Source: DT-110 sp964342305
GTDB lineage: Bacteria; Bacteroidota; Bacteroidia; Chitinophagales; Saprospiraceae
Assembly (NCBI GenBank): GCA_964342305.1
Contig: CAYFGK010000012.1
Coordinates: 16,269-80,268 of the forward strand
Reading direction: 5' to 3'
DNA: 64,000 nt
Shown: in pieces, positions 52,112-60,760 of the stretch
Layout: every line of letters begins with the position of its first letter
Numbering within the stretch: the first letter of the stretch is position 1
Notes under the pieces: model-generated
What the model was told of the DNA's origin: nothing
Database searches by the model: none
What the model saw: only the letters and a program-made list of their open reading frames with translations
Position numbers and translations under genes: made by a program

Positions 52112-53788
52112 ATGAGAAACTACACGCTGGCGCTCCTGTGTGTGCTTACTCCCTTCCTATGCCTGTGCCAGTCATACTGGGAAGGCGGGATACACCTCGG
52201 AGCCACATCGTACCAGGGCGACCTGAATCCAAATGACTACCCCGTAATGGATGCTCTGGATCTGAACTACGGGTTTTTTATCCGACGTCAGTTTAGTCCC
52301 ACCTGGGGACTGCGTTTGCAATTGCAACGGGGTGTATGGCGTGGTGATGATGCCTATTCCGAAGGTCCTACCTTTGACCGCCGCGGGTACTCTTTTTCCA
52401 ATACCATTTCTCAGGGGATCCTGCATTTGGAGTGGGATCCTTTTGGCAAAAGCCGGTTCCCTGCCGGTCCCCATAAATTCCGGCCCCGGATCACACCCTA
52501 CGGAGCCGTCGGTGCGGGATTGCTGCACACGAACCCCCAAACCAATTACGCTGAAGGTGATGAGGGCCAACTTCCCGAGCTGGCTGCCCGGGATAAAGCC
52601 GAGGGAGAAGACCAGTTTCAGTTTGCGGTACCCGTTACTGGAGGCATAAAGCTGGACCTGAGTTATCGCACAACCCTGGCTCTGGAAATGTCGGTTGGCT
52701 ATGCCTGGACTGACCTGATCGACGGGGTCAGTGCTACGGGTAATCCCGATGCCCGCGACTGGATAACCTCGGGAGGGGTCAACCTGACCATGCGTTTTTC
52801 TCCCAAGGATAGCGACGGCGACGGAGTGGTAGACAAGGAAGATTCCTGCCCCGCTATTGCCGGAAATGAATCTGCTGCCGGTTGTCCCGACCGGGATGGC
52901 GACGGGGTAGAGGACGTCGAAGATGTCTGTCCTGATCTGGCGGGACTGATGGCCTTTAGCGGTTGTCCCGATACCGATGAAGATGGGTTTATGGATCCTG
53001 CCGACGGTTGCCCCACTGAGTTTGGGTACGAAGAAACGAATGGTTGCCCCGACCGGGACAACGATTGTGTTGCCGATGCCGATGATCGCTGTCCGGATAC
53101 CGAAGGGCTTATCGAACTTGGTGGCTGTCCGGATACCGACGGGGATGGCATAGCAGACCTGGATGATCCCTGTCCCGACGAGGCCGGACTATTAAAGAAC
53201 GGTGGCTGCCCCTTGCCCGATACCGACTGTGATGGCATAATTGATTCCCTGGATATGTGCCCGACCATTGCTGATACCACTGGATTCACGGGGTGTCCTG
53301 ACCTCGACGCCGACGGGGTGATCGATTCCCTGGATCGTTGTCCGGATGTTGCGGGCCCCCCGGAGAATGAGGGGTGCCCGGAATTGCAGGAAGAGGAACG
53401 GGAGGTCCTGGTCGATGCCCAGCGCAATGTACGCTTCCGGACGGGCAGTGCGGATCTGCTGGCTTCTTCCCAGGAAATTCTGGACAAAGTATATGACCTG
53501 CTCGAAAAGTATCCGGTTTATTACCTGACCCTTAATGGCTATACCGATAGCGTAGGATCGGCCAAGATCAACCAGAGCCTATCGGAGCGAAGGGCCAGAT
53601 CGTGCTATAATTATCTGAAAGAGAAGGGGGTTGATGAAGCGCGGATGACTTTTGCCGGTTTTGGCGAGGAGGATCCGATCGGGGATAACGACACGGCCGA
53701 GGGGCGTCAGCTCAACCGGCGGGTAGAATTCGATCTGTATCTCCCGGAAGCGGAACAAGAAACTGAGTCAAAAACGGAGGGGCAGTAG
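52112..53788 (+). CDS. OmpA-type outer-membrane protein with TSP3 calcium repeats
   Basis: 558 residues. Signal peptide (LLCVLTPFLCLCQ). Barrel domain ~20-230 starting YWEGGIHLGATSYQGDLNP. Then about nine thrombospondin type 3 repeats (DSDGDGVVDKEDSCP-type, residues 230-430). The C-terminal OmpA/MotB peptidoglycan-binding domain has LNGYTDSVGSAKINQSLSER and NRRVEFDLY. Known of such proteins: they link the outer membrane to peptidoglycan, with the TSP3 spacer binding Ca2+. Its barrel is paralogous to the next gene. Confidence 0.92.
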   Translation: MRNYTLALLCVLTPFLCLCQSYWEGGIHLGATSYQGDLNPNDYPVMDALDLNYGFFIRRQFSPTWGLRLQLQRGVWRGDDAYSEGPTFDRRGYSFSNTISQGILHLEWDPFGKSRFPAGPHKFRPRITPYGAVGAGLLHTNPQTNYAEGDEGQLPELAARDKAEGEDQFQFAVPVTGGIKLDLSYRTTLALEMSVGYAWTDLIDGVSATGNPDARDWITSGGVNLTMRFSPKDSDGDGVVDKEDSCPAIAGNESAAGCPDRDGDGVEDVEDVCPDLAGLMAFSGCPDTDEDGFMDPADGCPTEFGYEETNGCPDRDNDCVADADDRCPDTEGLIELGGCPDTDGDGIADLDDPCPDEAGLLKNGGCPLPDTDCDGIIDSLDMCPTIADTTGFTGCPDLDADGVIDSLDRCPDVAGPPENEGCPELQEEEREVLVDAQRNVRFRTGSADLLASSQEILDKVYDLLEKYPVYYLTLNGYTDSVGSAKINQSLSERRARSCYNYLKEKGVDEARMTFAGFGEEDPIGDNDTAEGRQLNRRVEFDLYLPEAEQETESKTEGQ

Positions 53789-53873
53789 TTTGAAAATTGG
53801 TATCTTTATACCGACAAAAGCCCCCTTAAGACTTGGTTCTGTTATCCAAAACACATCTCAAAAATCGATTATT

Positions 53874-54578
53874 ATGAAAACGTTGTACGCTACAGTACTT
53901 CTTTTCCTACTCCCCTTGTTAGGAAAAGCCCAGCTCGATTATTGGCAAGGCGGCGTATTCGTCGGCCTCTCTGCTTATTCGGGTGATGTAAACCCTACTG
54001 CTTCCCCGGATCTGTCGGAAGCCAGTCTCAGTTTCGGAATGGTCGGTCAGGCCTACATTTCCTCAAAATTAGGTTTTCGCGGAAGCCTGATCTACGCAAA
54101 CCTGACGGGCGACGACCGCAACTATGTCCAACGGGCAGATCGCAATTTTCGTTTTAACACCAATGTGTTCGAATTGTCCATGGTTGCCGAATGGGAGCCT
54201 TTTGGATCCAATCGATACTTTGCCGATGCCCGGGGAAAGGTGGTCATGGACCGCCTGGTCTCGCCTTACCTCTTTACCGGGATCGCGGTTGGCCTGGCAA
54301 CCCTTGATACCGATTTCTCCGACTACGACGGCAACAGCCAGACGATCATCAATGGCATACGTGAGGATCGCACCATTGGCAACAGCACGACCTTTTTCTC
54401 CATTCCCATCGGGGCCGGTGTTAAATTCGATATTACCCAAAAGATTACCCTGGCCCTGGAGGGCAGCGGACGAATAAGCTTTTCGGATTACCTGGATGGT
54501 ATCAGTGCTGCGGCCGGAACGGGAAATGATCTCTATTTTACCGGGGGTTTAATTGCCTATTACCGGTTTACCCAATAA
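53874..54578 (+). CDS. Outer-membrane beta-barrel protein, paralogue of the preceding barrel
   Basis: 234 residues from the ATG at 53874, where a signal peptide (TLYATVLLFLLPLLGKAQ) begins. The open frame back to 53790 is not secretory. DYWQGGVFVGLSAYSGDVNP matches YWEGGIHLGATSYQGDLNP of the 52112 protein, and WEPFGSNRYF matches WDPFGKSRF. This family is DUF6089-like. No TSP3 or OmpA part. Probably the product of a duplication. Confidence 0.85.
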   Translation: MKTLYATVLLFLLPLLGKAQLDYWQGGVFVGLSAYSGDVNPTASPDLSEASLSFGMVGQAYISSKLGFRGSLIYANLTGDDRNYVQRADRNFRFNTNVFELSMVAEWEPFGSNRYFADARGKVVMDRLVSPYLFTGIAVGLATLDTDFSDYDGNSQTIINGIREDRTIGNSTTFFSIPIGAGVKFDITQKITLALEGSGRISFSDYLDGISAAAGTGNDLYFTGGLIAYYRFTQ

Positions 54579-54583
54579 TAGTA

Positions 54584-54600
54584 GCCTTTCGGCAAAAAAA
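54584..54600. repeat. GCCTTTCGGC hairpin copy after the barrel gene
   Basis: GCCTTTCGGCAAAAAAA, 5 nt after the stop codon. The A-run is shared with the following terminator. Confidence 0.75.
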
Positions 54601-54636
54601 GCCTGGAGTCACTGCTCGTGATTTCAGGCTTTTTTT
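54594..54636. terminator. Bidirectional terminator between convergent genes
   Basis: AAAAAAAGCCTG (54594-54605) pairs with CAGGCTTTTTTT (54625-54636). The loop side GAGTCAC/GTGATTT extends the stem with G-U pairs. The right arm overlaps the last codons of the sirtuin gene. Confidence 0.85.
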
Positions 54637-55328
54637 AACAGTTCATTCACCAAAGCGGGAACTCCCTGGCCCGCCGGCTCCGAAATGACCTGCAGATTTT
54701 TGCTTTGCTGTAGTTCGTAATTAATGCTTGGCCTGGGATCGATGTAGTATACCGGCGCCTGTGGTGGAGCATAGGAGACCAGGCCAGCGGCCGGATAAAC
54801 CTGCATGGACGTGCCGATGATCATGATCCGGTCCGCATGGACGATTTCTTCCAGAGCCGGTTCGATCATGGGGACTGACTCACCGAACCAGACAATGTGG
54901 GGTCGTAACTGTGTACCACTTTGCGGACAAAGGTCGCCGATACGCAGGTCGTGCTCCCAATCGTAAATCAGGTCGGGGCGCTGTACGCTACGTACTTTTT
55001 TCAACTCACCGTGTAGGTGAATGACCCGGGTACTGCCGGCCCGTTCGTGGAGGTCATCCACGTTTTGGGTGATAATGCGCACATCGTATTTGGTTTCCAA
55101 CTCAGCCAGAGCCAGGTGGCCGGGGTTAGGGGCAACTTCACGAAGTTGAGCCCGACGCTGATTATAAAAGGTTAGTACGAGTTCGGGGTCTTTACGCCAC
55201 CCGTCGGGTGAGGCAACTTCCATCACATCGTGGTTTTCCCACAATCCATTATTATCACGAAAGGTCTTGATGCCACTTTCGGCACTCATGCCCGCTCCCG
55301 TCAGTACTATTATTCGTTCCATGGTCAT
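54624..55328 (-). CDS. Sirtuin-type NAD-dependent deacylase lacking most zinc cysteines
   Basis: 234 residues (start at 55328, or Met3 at 55322, MERIIVLTGAG). NAD site GAGMSAESGIKTFRDNNGLW, TQNVDDLHERAG, catalytic His in IHLHGEL and the final GTSMQVYPAAG. The Tyr-x-x-Arg of class III enzymes (FYNQRR) suggests desuccinylase/demalonylase specificity. The usual two CxxC pairs are missing: only one Cys (LCPQSG) is left between LHGEL and RPHIVWFGE. Last gene of an overlapping trio; the SDR stop directly precedes its ATG. Confidence 0.9.
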   Translation of the reverse strand: MTMERIIVLTGAGMSAESGIKTFRDNNGLWENHDVMEVASPDGWRKDPELVLTFYNQRRAQLREVAPNPGHLALAELETKYDVRIITQNVDDLHERAGSTRVIHLHGELKKVRSVQRPDLIYDWEHDLRIGDLCPQSGTQLRPHIVWFGESVPMIEPALEEIVHADRIMIIGTSMQVYPAAGLVSYAPPQAPVYYIDPRPSINYELQQSKNLQVISEPAGQGVPALVNELLKKA

Positions 55329-56147
55329 CTAGACTTTACTGTAGGTACGCAATAAGCGTTCGAATAGGTTCCCGGGCAATGCCCGAGCCAGGTAGACGGC
55401 TACGCGTTGCAGGGGTTTCCCCATGGTGTATTGCTTTTTGAGCCGTTTCTTTTGCAGCAATGCTTCGATTTGCCGGGCTATCTGTTCCGGAGGAACCCCC
55501 TGGTCCACTTCCTTATTCATGGCCGCGGCGGCCCTTTCGAAGACCGGGGCGTAGACCGAATCGTCACCCGGATGGTGCATCAACCGGTTTTGATTGATGG
55601 GCGTACGCATATCACCGATGAGGATGGATGTTGCCTGAATCCCATAAGGAGCCACCTCCATACGCATGGCTTCGGTCATGCGGTTAACTGCCGCTTTTGA
55701 GGCACTGTACATAGACCGGAACGGCAGGGCCACTTCCGAGGCAACCGAGCTAATGTTGATGATCTTACCACTTCCCTGGGCGCGCATTACGGGCAATACC
55801 GTCTGCATCGCGTAGGCCAGCCCCAACAGATTTGCCTGTAAAACCTGCTTCATATGATCGGCGGGTAAAGACTCGAGCGGTCCGGCAATGCCCACGCCGG
55901 CATTGTTGATGATAATATCGAGCCGCCCGGTCCGGGCGACGATGTCCCGGACGGCTGTTTGGATGGTGGAAGCATCGGCAAGATCAATCCGGACAAAAGT
56001 AAATGATGGATGTTGGGCATCGGGGTTACGGCTGCTGCCAAAAACCTGATAGCCTTTTTGGTTCAGGTGTTCGGCCAGGGCTTTTCCAAGACCGGAGGTA
56101 GCACCGGTTATTAATACGACGGGTTTCTGTTGAGAATCAGGTTGCAT
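55329..56147 (-). CDS. Short-chain dehydrogenase/reductase
   Basis: 272 residues from the ATG at 56147, which overlaps the nnr stop (ATGCAACCTGA). Cofactor motif TGATSGLGKALAE, NNAGVG, the catalytic Ser in IINISSVASE and YSASKAAVNR with Tyr and Lys; a C-terminal basic region follows. Classical SDR of ~270 residues with NADP(H) probable from the Arg in SSRNP after strand 2. Substrate unknown. Operon with nnr and the sirtuin, all connected to NAD(P) chemistry. Confidence 0.92.
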   Translation of the reverse strand: MQPDSQQKPVVLITGATSGLGKALAEHLNQKGYQVFGSSRNPDAQHPSFTFVRIDLADASTIQTAVRDIVARTGRLDIIINNAGVGIAGPLESLPADHMKQVLQANLLGLAYAMQTVLPVMRAQGSGKIINISSVASEVALPFRSMYSASKAAVNRMTEAMRMEVAPYGIQATSILIGDMRTPINQNRLMHHPGDDSVYAPVFERAAAAMNKEVDQGVPPEQIARQIEALLQKKRLKKQYTMGKPLQRVAVYLARALPGNLFERLLRTYSKV

Positions 56148-57654
56148 GTACTTGTTTGAGTCTATGAAAAGCCTTCCCCAGGTGGTCGACCAGGTCACTG
56201 GCCAGCAATGCTTCGTGTCCTAATTGTTCAGCTGCCAGATCACCGGCTAAACCATGGATGTAAACCCCGAGCACCGCCGCCGATTCCGAGCTATACCCTT
56301 GTGCCAGCAGGCCGGTAAGCAGTCCGGTCAATACATCCCCGCTACCGGCGGTAGCCATCCCGGGATTCCCTGAGCCGTTAAAATGAATTTCACCGGAGGG
56401 CAGTGCTACGGCCGTAAAGGCTCCTTTTAATACAAAAGTACATTTTTTGTTGCGTGCCAGTTCACGCAAGTTCTTAAGTCGGTCTAAATGGTTGGTAAAA
56501 GATCCCGCCAGTCGGCGATATTCTCCCGGATGCGGAGTCAGAATGCTCCCCGCAGGTATTCGATCCATCCAGTCGGTATGCTGCGAAAGCAGGTTGAGGG
56601 CATCCGCATCAATAACCATCGGCTTGTTGGTGTTCTGTAGTAATTGCTGCAGGGCCACTGATGTAGTGGCTTTCTGGCCGATACCACAACCAACGCCAAT
56701 GGCTGCGTAGTTTTCGGTAGCTGGTACTTCCGACCAGTAGTACCGGTGGCAGTCAAGGCTTACGAGGGCTTCCGGGACACTCGATTGCATGATCTGATAA
56801 CCACAGGTTGGCAGGTGAGCTGTAACCAATCCAGAACCACTTCGCAGGCAGGATCGAACACTTAAAATGGCGGCACCGATCATGCCGAAGCTACCGCAGA
56901 TCATTAGCGCGTGTCCCTGAGTTCCCTTGTGCGCAAAGCGTTTTCGTGGTTGCCAGAGCGCTGCGGCATCCTTTTCGGTAGTAAAATAAAAAGGAGTCTC
57001 CAGATCAGCCATGGCAAGTGGATGTAAACCGATGGAAACCACACTCCAATCGCCGATGCGATCTTCGTTCTCCGGCAAAAAGAAAGCCAATTTGGGACAT
57101 TCGAAGGTAATAGTCTGGTCAGCATGAAAAGAGACACCCTCGCTTGACTTGTCGGCGAAGACTCCGGAGGGGATGTCGATGGCTACCCGATTGGCTGGCG
57201 ACCGGTTCAGATACTCCAGAAGGTCAGACCAGTACCCCTCGACGGGTCGATTCAATCCCGAGCCGAAAAGACCGTCGATGATGACTGCATTGTCCGGAAT
57301 ATCCGGAAAGGGACTATTCTTTTCTATGGTTACCACCTTTACAGCGTTCCAGCGGGGTAGTCTTTTCAGGTTTGCCGTATAATCAGGTGAACCTTCTTCA
57401 CTGATCTTTGCCAGCCAGGCGGTGACTCCGTAGCCCGCGTGGTGTAAAAGCCGGGCAACGGCCAGCCCGTCGCCACCGTTATTACCGGTTCCACACAGGA
57501 TGCATATTGGTCTGTCTTTATCCGGATAGTACTTTTTAAATTCATGAAAAAAAGCGAGGGAGGCCCGCTCCATCAGATCGAGTGATCGTATGGGCTCCCT
57601 TTCCATGGTCGCCTGGTCGAGGTCTTGGGTTTGCTGGGCACTTAGTATCTTCAT
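56137..57654 (-). CDS. nnr: Bifunctional NAD(P)H-hydrate epimerase/dehydratase
   Basis: 505 residues. The N-terminal YjeF_N epimerase half (CGTGNNGGDGLAVARLL, IDGLFGSGLNRPVEGYW) to ~210 is followed by the C-terminal carbohydrate-kinase-like dehydratase (GHALMICGSFGMIGAAIL, IGVGCGIG, LTPHPGEYRRL, GNPGMATAGSGDVLTGLLTG). Known role: repair of hydrated NADH/NADPH. First gene of the nnr-SDR-sirtuin unit; divergent from the CaiB-like gene with a 40-bp gap. Confidence 0.94.
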   Translation of the reverse strand: MKILSAQQTQDLDQATMEREPIRSLDLMERASLAFFHEFKKYYPDKDRPICILCGTGNNGGDGLAVARLLHHAGYGVTAWLAKISEEGSPDYTANLKRLPRWNAVKVVTIEKNSPFPDIPDNAVIIDGLFGSGLNRPVEGYWSDLLEYLNRSPANRVAIDIPSGVFADKSSEGVSFHADQTITFECPKLAFFLPENEDRIGDWSVVSIGLHPLAMADLETPFYFTTEKDAAALWQPRKRFAHKGTQGHALMICGSFGMIGAAILSVRSCLRSGSGLVTAHLPTCGYQIMQSSVPEALVSLDCHRYYWSEVPATENYAAIGVGCGIGQKATTSVALQQLLQNTNKPMVIDADALNLLSQHTDWMDRIPAGSILTPHPGEYRRLAGSFTNHLDRLKNLRELARNKKCTFVLKGAFTAVALPSGEIHFNGSGNPGMATAGSGDVLTGLLTGLLAQGYSSESAAVLGVYIHGLAGDLAAEQLGHEALLASDLVDHLGKAFHRLKQVHAT

Positions 57655-57694
57655 CGGCGAGGTTAGTTAGAATCATAAAATAATAATCTTTCGC

Positions 57695-58771
57695 ATGTCA
57701 GAAAGGATCTTTGCCGGATTACGGGTAGTAGAACTGGCCAGTGTTCTGGCCGGGCCGGCCGTGGGTATGTTTTTTGCCGAGTTGGGAGCAGAGGTAATTA
57801 AGGTGGAGAATGCCACTACCGGCGGTGATGTGACCCGACGTTGGAAGGGGCCGAATGAAGAATCCGATGCTCCTTTTTCGGCCTATTACGCCAGTATAAA
57901 TTACGGTAAGGAGTCACGCCTGGTGGATCTGGGAAAGAGGTCGGAGCGGGAAGAAGTATACAAACTGATCCGGGCAGCGGACGTGGTAATCACCAATTTT
58001 CGGCCGGCATCCGCCCGGCGCTTAGGTTTTTCCATTGAGGACCTTCGTGCTCTAAAACCCAATCTCCTGATCGGAGCACTGTCGGCGTTTGGAGAAGATA
58101 CGGACCGACCTGCGTTCGACGTAGTCCTGCAGGCGGAGGGTGGTTACCTGTACATGTGTGGCCCCAAAGACGGGGCACCTGCCAAAATGCCGGTCGCATT
58201 GATCGATCTGCTGGCAGCTCATCAATTGAAGGAGGGCCTGCTATGCGGGTACATTCGGCGCCTGCAAACGGGGCAGGGCTGCGTAGTGCGGGTTTCCCTG
58301 CTGGAGGCGGCCATCAGTTCCCTGGCCAATCAGGCCACAAACTGGTTGATGGGACGTTTCAATCCGGTCCGTATGGGGACTCAGCACCCGAACATTGCTC
58401 CTTACGGGGACATCTTTACCTGTAAGGATGCCAAGCCCATCGTCCTGGCGGCGGGAACGGAAAAGCATTTTTTCAGCCTTTGCGAAGTACTTGGACTACC
58501 GGATGTAGCAGGAAAAGAAGCCTTTGCTACCAACGCGCGGAGAGTACGCCGGCGGGAAGAACTGCAGCGGGCACTGGCTCCCGCTATCGGTCAGCGCCCC
58601 CGGGACGAATTGCTGGCTGCTCTTCAGGAAAAGCGCGTGCCCGCCGGAGCTATCCGGACTATGGAGGAGGTGTTCGAGTTACCCGAAGCACGTGAATTAT
58701 TACTGCCCTACCAGTTGCCGGATGGTTCGGAGGCAACGGCGGTTCGCACCGTAGTATTCAGCATCGACTAG
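57695..58771 (+). CDS. CaiB/BaiF-type (family III) CoA-transferase
   Basis: 358 residues. LRVVELASVLAGPAVGMFFAELGAEVIKVENAT is the characteristic start; the catalytic Asp is in the AFDVVLQAEGGYLY segment; the C-terminal part shows NARRVRRREELQRAL. Length is slightly shorter than the usual ~390-440. Known role: transfer of CoA between carboxylic acids; the donor and acceptor here are unknown. The stop overlaps the convergent VWA gene by 4 nt. Confidence 0.92.
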   Translation: MSERIFAGLRVVELASVLAGPAVGMFFAELGAEVIKVENATTGGDVTRRWKGPNEESDAPFSAYYASINYGKESRLVDLGKRSEREEVYKLIRAADVVITNFRPASARRLGFSIEDLRALKPNLLIGALSAFGEDTDRPAFDVVLQAEGGYLYMCGPKDGAPAKMPVALIDLLAAHQLKEGLLCGYIRRLQTGQGCVVRVSLLEAAISSLANQATNWLMGRFNPVRMGTQHPNIAPYGDIFTCKDAKPIVLAAGTEKHFFSLCEVLGLPDVAGKEAFATNARRVRRREELQRALAPAIGQRPRDELLAALQEKRVPAGAIRTMEEVFELPEARELLLPYQLPDGSEATAVRTVVFSID

Positions 58772-59868
58772 CGGTGCCGGCGCCCTTTGTTGTTCTTGTA
58801 ATCGCGGAAAACGAACTCACCCAGTCCCTGAAGGCTTGAATAGAAGGCCTTCCCGTTATTGGCTTTGGTGAACTGCTCCACGAAATTCATCAGGTAGGGA
58901 TCGCGGGCGATCATGAAGGTGGTTACCGGTATATCCAGCTTCCGGCAGCGTTGGGCCAGGTTGAGGGTGCGCCGCAGAATGGTGCGATCAATACCAAAGC
59001 TGTTCTTGTAGTATTTCTTGCCCTTCTTGATACAGGTAGGCTTGCCGTCGGTGATCATGAAGATCTGTTTGTTAGGGTTCCGGCGACGCCGCAGGATATC
59101 CATGGCCAATTCCAGACCAGCCACGGTATTAGTGTGGTAGGGCCCGACTTCCAGATAGGGGAGGTCTTTGATCTCAATGGGCCAGGCATCGTTCCCGAAA
59201 ACGATTACGTCGAGGGTATCCTTGGGGAAGCGGGTCGTAATATATTGCGAGAGGGCCATGGCCACCTTTTTGGCCGGGGTGATGCGATCTTCGCCGTACA
59301 GAATCATGGAGTGCGATATGTCGATCATCAGCACGGTGCTCATCTGGCTTTGGTAAAAAGTCTCATGAACCTCGAGATCGCGTTGGGTCAGCTGAAAATC
59401 TTCGATGCCGTGGTTGATGTAGGCATTGCGCATACTGTCGGTAACGGCCAGTTTGTCGAGTTGATCACCAAATTCGTAGGGTCGGGTTTCGGAGCCGAAT
59501 TCGTCACCGCGACCACCGAATTTGGTGGTATGGTTTCCCCTTTTCGATTTTTTGATCTCTCCGAAGACATCTTCCAGTGCTTTTTGCCGTAAGGCAATCT
59601 CTAACTTGGCGGAAGGTACAAAGTTAGGGTTCCGCTCATCCTGTGGCTGAATATACCCCTTGTCGATGAGGTCCTGAATGAAATCAGCCATGCCGTAGTT
59701 TTCATCGGTCAGTTCGTATTCACGGTCGAGTTCGGTGAGCCAGGAAAGAGCTTCGGATACGTCACCGGATGTATGCACCAGCAGCTCCTGAAATAATTTC
59801 AGCAGGTTCTCAAAATTGGCTTGCCCTTCTTGCCCCGGTTCAAATTCAGAAAATCTCCAGCCTATCAT
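58768..59868 (-). CDS. VWA-domain protein
   Basis: 366 residues from the ATG at 59868 (MIGWRFSEFEPGQEGQANFE); 45 nt of open frame upstream are not conserved. The N-terminal ~170 residues are helical and charged. The von Willebrand A domain holds the MIDAS DISHSM motif (LMIDISHSMILYGEDR), the conserved Thr region and the second Asp in MITDGKPT. Such proteins usually work with a MoxR-type or Mg-chelatase-like AAA ATPase, but none lies in the window. No signal peptide, so it is cytoplasmic. Confidence 0.85.
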   Translation of the reverse strand: MIGWRFSEFEPGQEGQANFENLLKLFQELLVHTSGDVSEALSWLTELDREYELTDENYGMADFIQDLIDKGYIQPQDERNPNFVPSAKLEIALRQKALEDVFGEIKKSKRGNHTTKFGGRGDEFGSETRPYEFGDQLDKLAVTDSMRNAYINHGIEDFQLTQRDLEVHETFYQSQMSTVLMIDISHSMILYGEDRITPAKKVAMALSQYITTRFPKDTLDVIVFGNDAWPIEIKDLPYLEVGPYHTNTVAGLELAMDILRRRRNPNKQIFMITDGKPTCIKKGKKYYKNSFGIDRTILRRTLNLAQRCRKLDIPVTTFMIARDPYLMNFVEQFTKANNGKAFYSSLQGLGEFVFRDYKNNKGRRHR

Positions 59869-59962
59869 AAAAAGTGAAATTTCAATTTGGTTATACAACA
59901 CATAGCAATCCATCCGGTTGGCATCTACCGCCGGTAAGCAAGAAACCTTAGTCGTAGCCGGA

Positions 59963-60502
59963 TCAGGAAGCGAGGTTGCAGCAGCGTACCAGGTCGCGGT
60001 AATTAGGACGATCAGAGGCTAGTTTATGGATAAAACTGTCTTTGATGTTCCCTTCGTGAATAACAAAAATACCGGGCATTTGGAAACCATCACCTAACTG
60101 CAGACCGATGCCATGCCCATCCATTACGCCGGCGGAAAAGCCCCTGATCCAGGATTGCAGGCCAAAGAGCTGGTTGAAGTTTCCTTTGGTGAGGCCAAAA
60201 GCTGCGTAATAGGTACAGGCCGGGTCACTGACATGCTCGGCCCCCTCCAGGCCGTACCGCTGAAAGTAGCGATCAGCAATTTCATCATCGGTCATATGCA
60301 CGAAGACAATATTGGTACCTTCCTGTTCTATGGATTGCCGCTCTTTGGCAATATCAGACAGGGCCTCCCGGCAAAAGGTACATCCGAAATGTCGCAGAAA
60401 GACCAACATGACCGGTTGACGATTAGACAAATCCTCGAGGGTATTGCCCTTATTTGTGATCATTCGGGAAATGGCCGACAAATCGATTTGCAGTGATTCC
60501 AT
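59963..60502 (-). CDS. Peroxiredoxin-like 2 (AhpC/TSA antioxidant) protein
   Basis: 179 residues. RQPVMLVFLRHFGCTFCREAL has the CxxC pair of the Prx-like 2 (SelL/FAM213-type) family, followed by FVHMTDDEIADRYFQRYG and YAAFGLTKGNFNQLFG. The C-terminal GDGFQMPGIFVIHEGNIKDSF closes the thioredoxin fold. Probably a cytoplasmic thiol oxidoreductase with CTFC as redox pair. Not a classical AhpC. Upstream of it on the same strand lies mdh, 258 bp away past a terminator, so it is monocistronic. Confidence 0.88.
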   Translation of the reverse strand: MESLQIDLSAISRMITNKGNTLEDLSNRQPVMLVFLRHFGCTFCREALSDIAKERQSIEQEGTNIVFVHMTDDEIADRYFQRYGLEGAEHVSDPACTYYAAFGLTKGNFNQLFGLQSWIRGFSAGVMDGHGIGLQLGDGFQMPGIFVIHEGNIKDSFIHKLASDRPNYRDLVRCCNLAS

Positions 60503-60700
60503 GATTTACCCTGTTTAAGTCTTCGATAGGGGTGAAACAACGATGGCTGGCGGAGGGTTCAAAAATGGACTATGTCCGGTGAATGACCTGCCTTTCCAAG
60601 TGCCTGAAGTATAGTTACGACAAAGCTTCGGGTCGTCAAAATCAACTTGGTCCGAAAACTGCTGTTGGTCAAAAATCAGGCAGGAATTCATGCTTAGGCA

Positions 60701-60735
60701 AAAAAAGAGGGTATTCCGTTGCGTGTGGAATACCC
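60701..60735 (-). terminator. mdh terminator
   Basis: GGGTATTCC (60709-60717) pairs with GGAATACCC (60727-60735). Read on the minus strand, the hairpin is followed by TCTTTTTT. Confidence 0.88.
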
Positions 60736-60760
60736 CCCTTATTTTATCGAATATCCGTTC

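Noticed and set aside
52699..53487. A 262-codon minus frame rich in Ser, Pro and Gly
   Set aside because: Composition is the reverse image of the TSP3 Asp-rich repeats of the OmpA-type gene.
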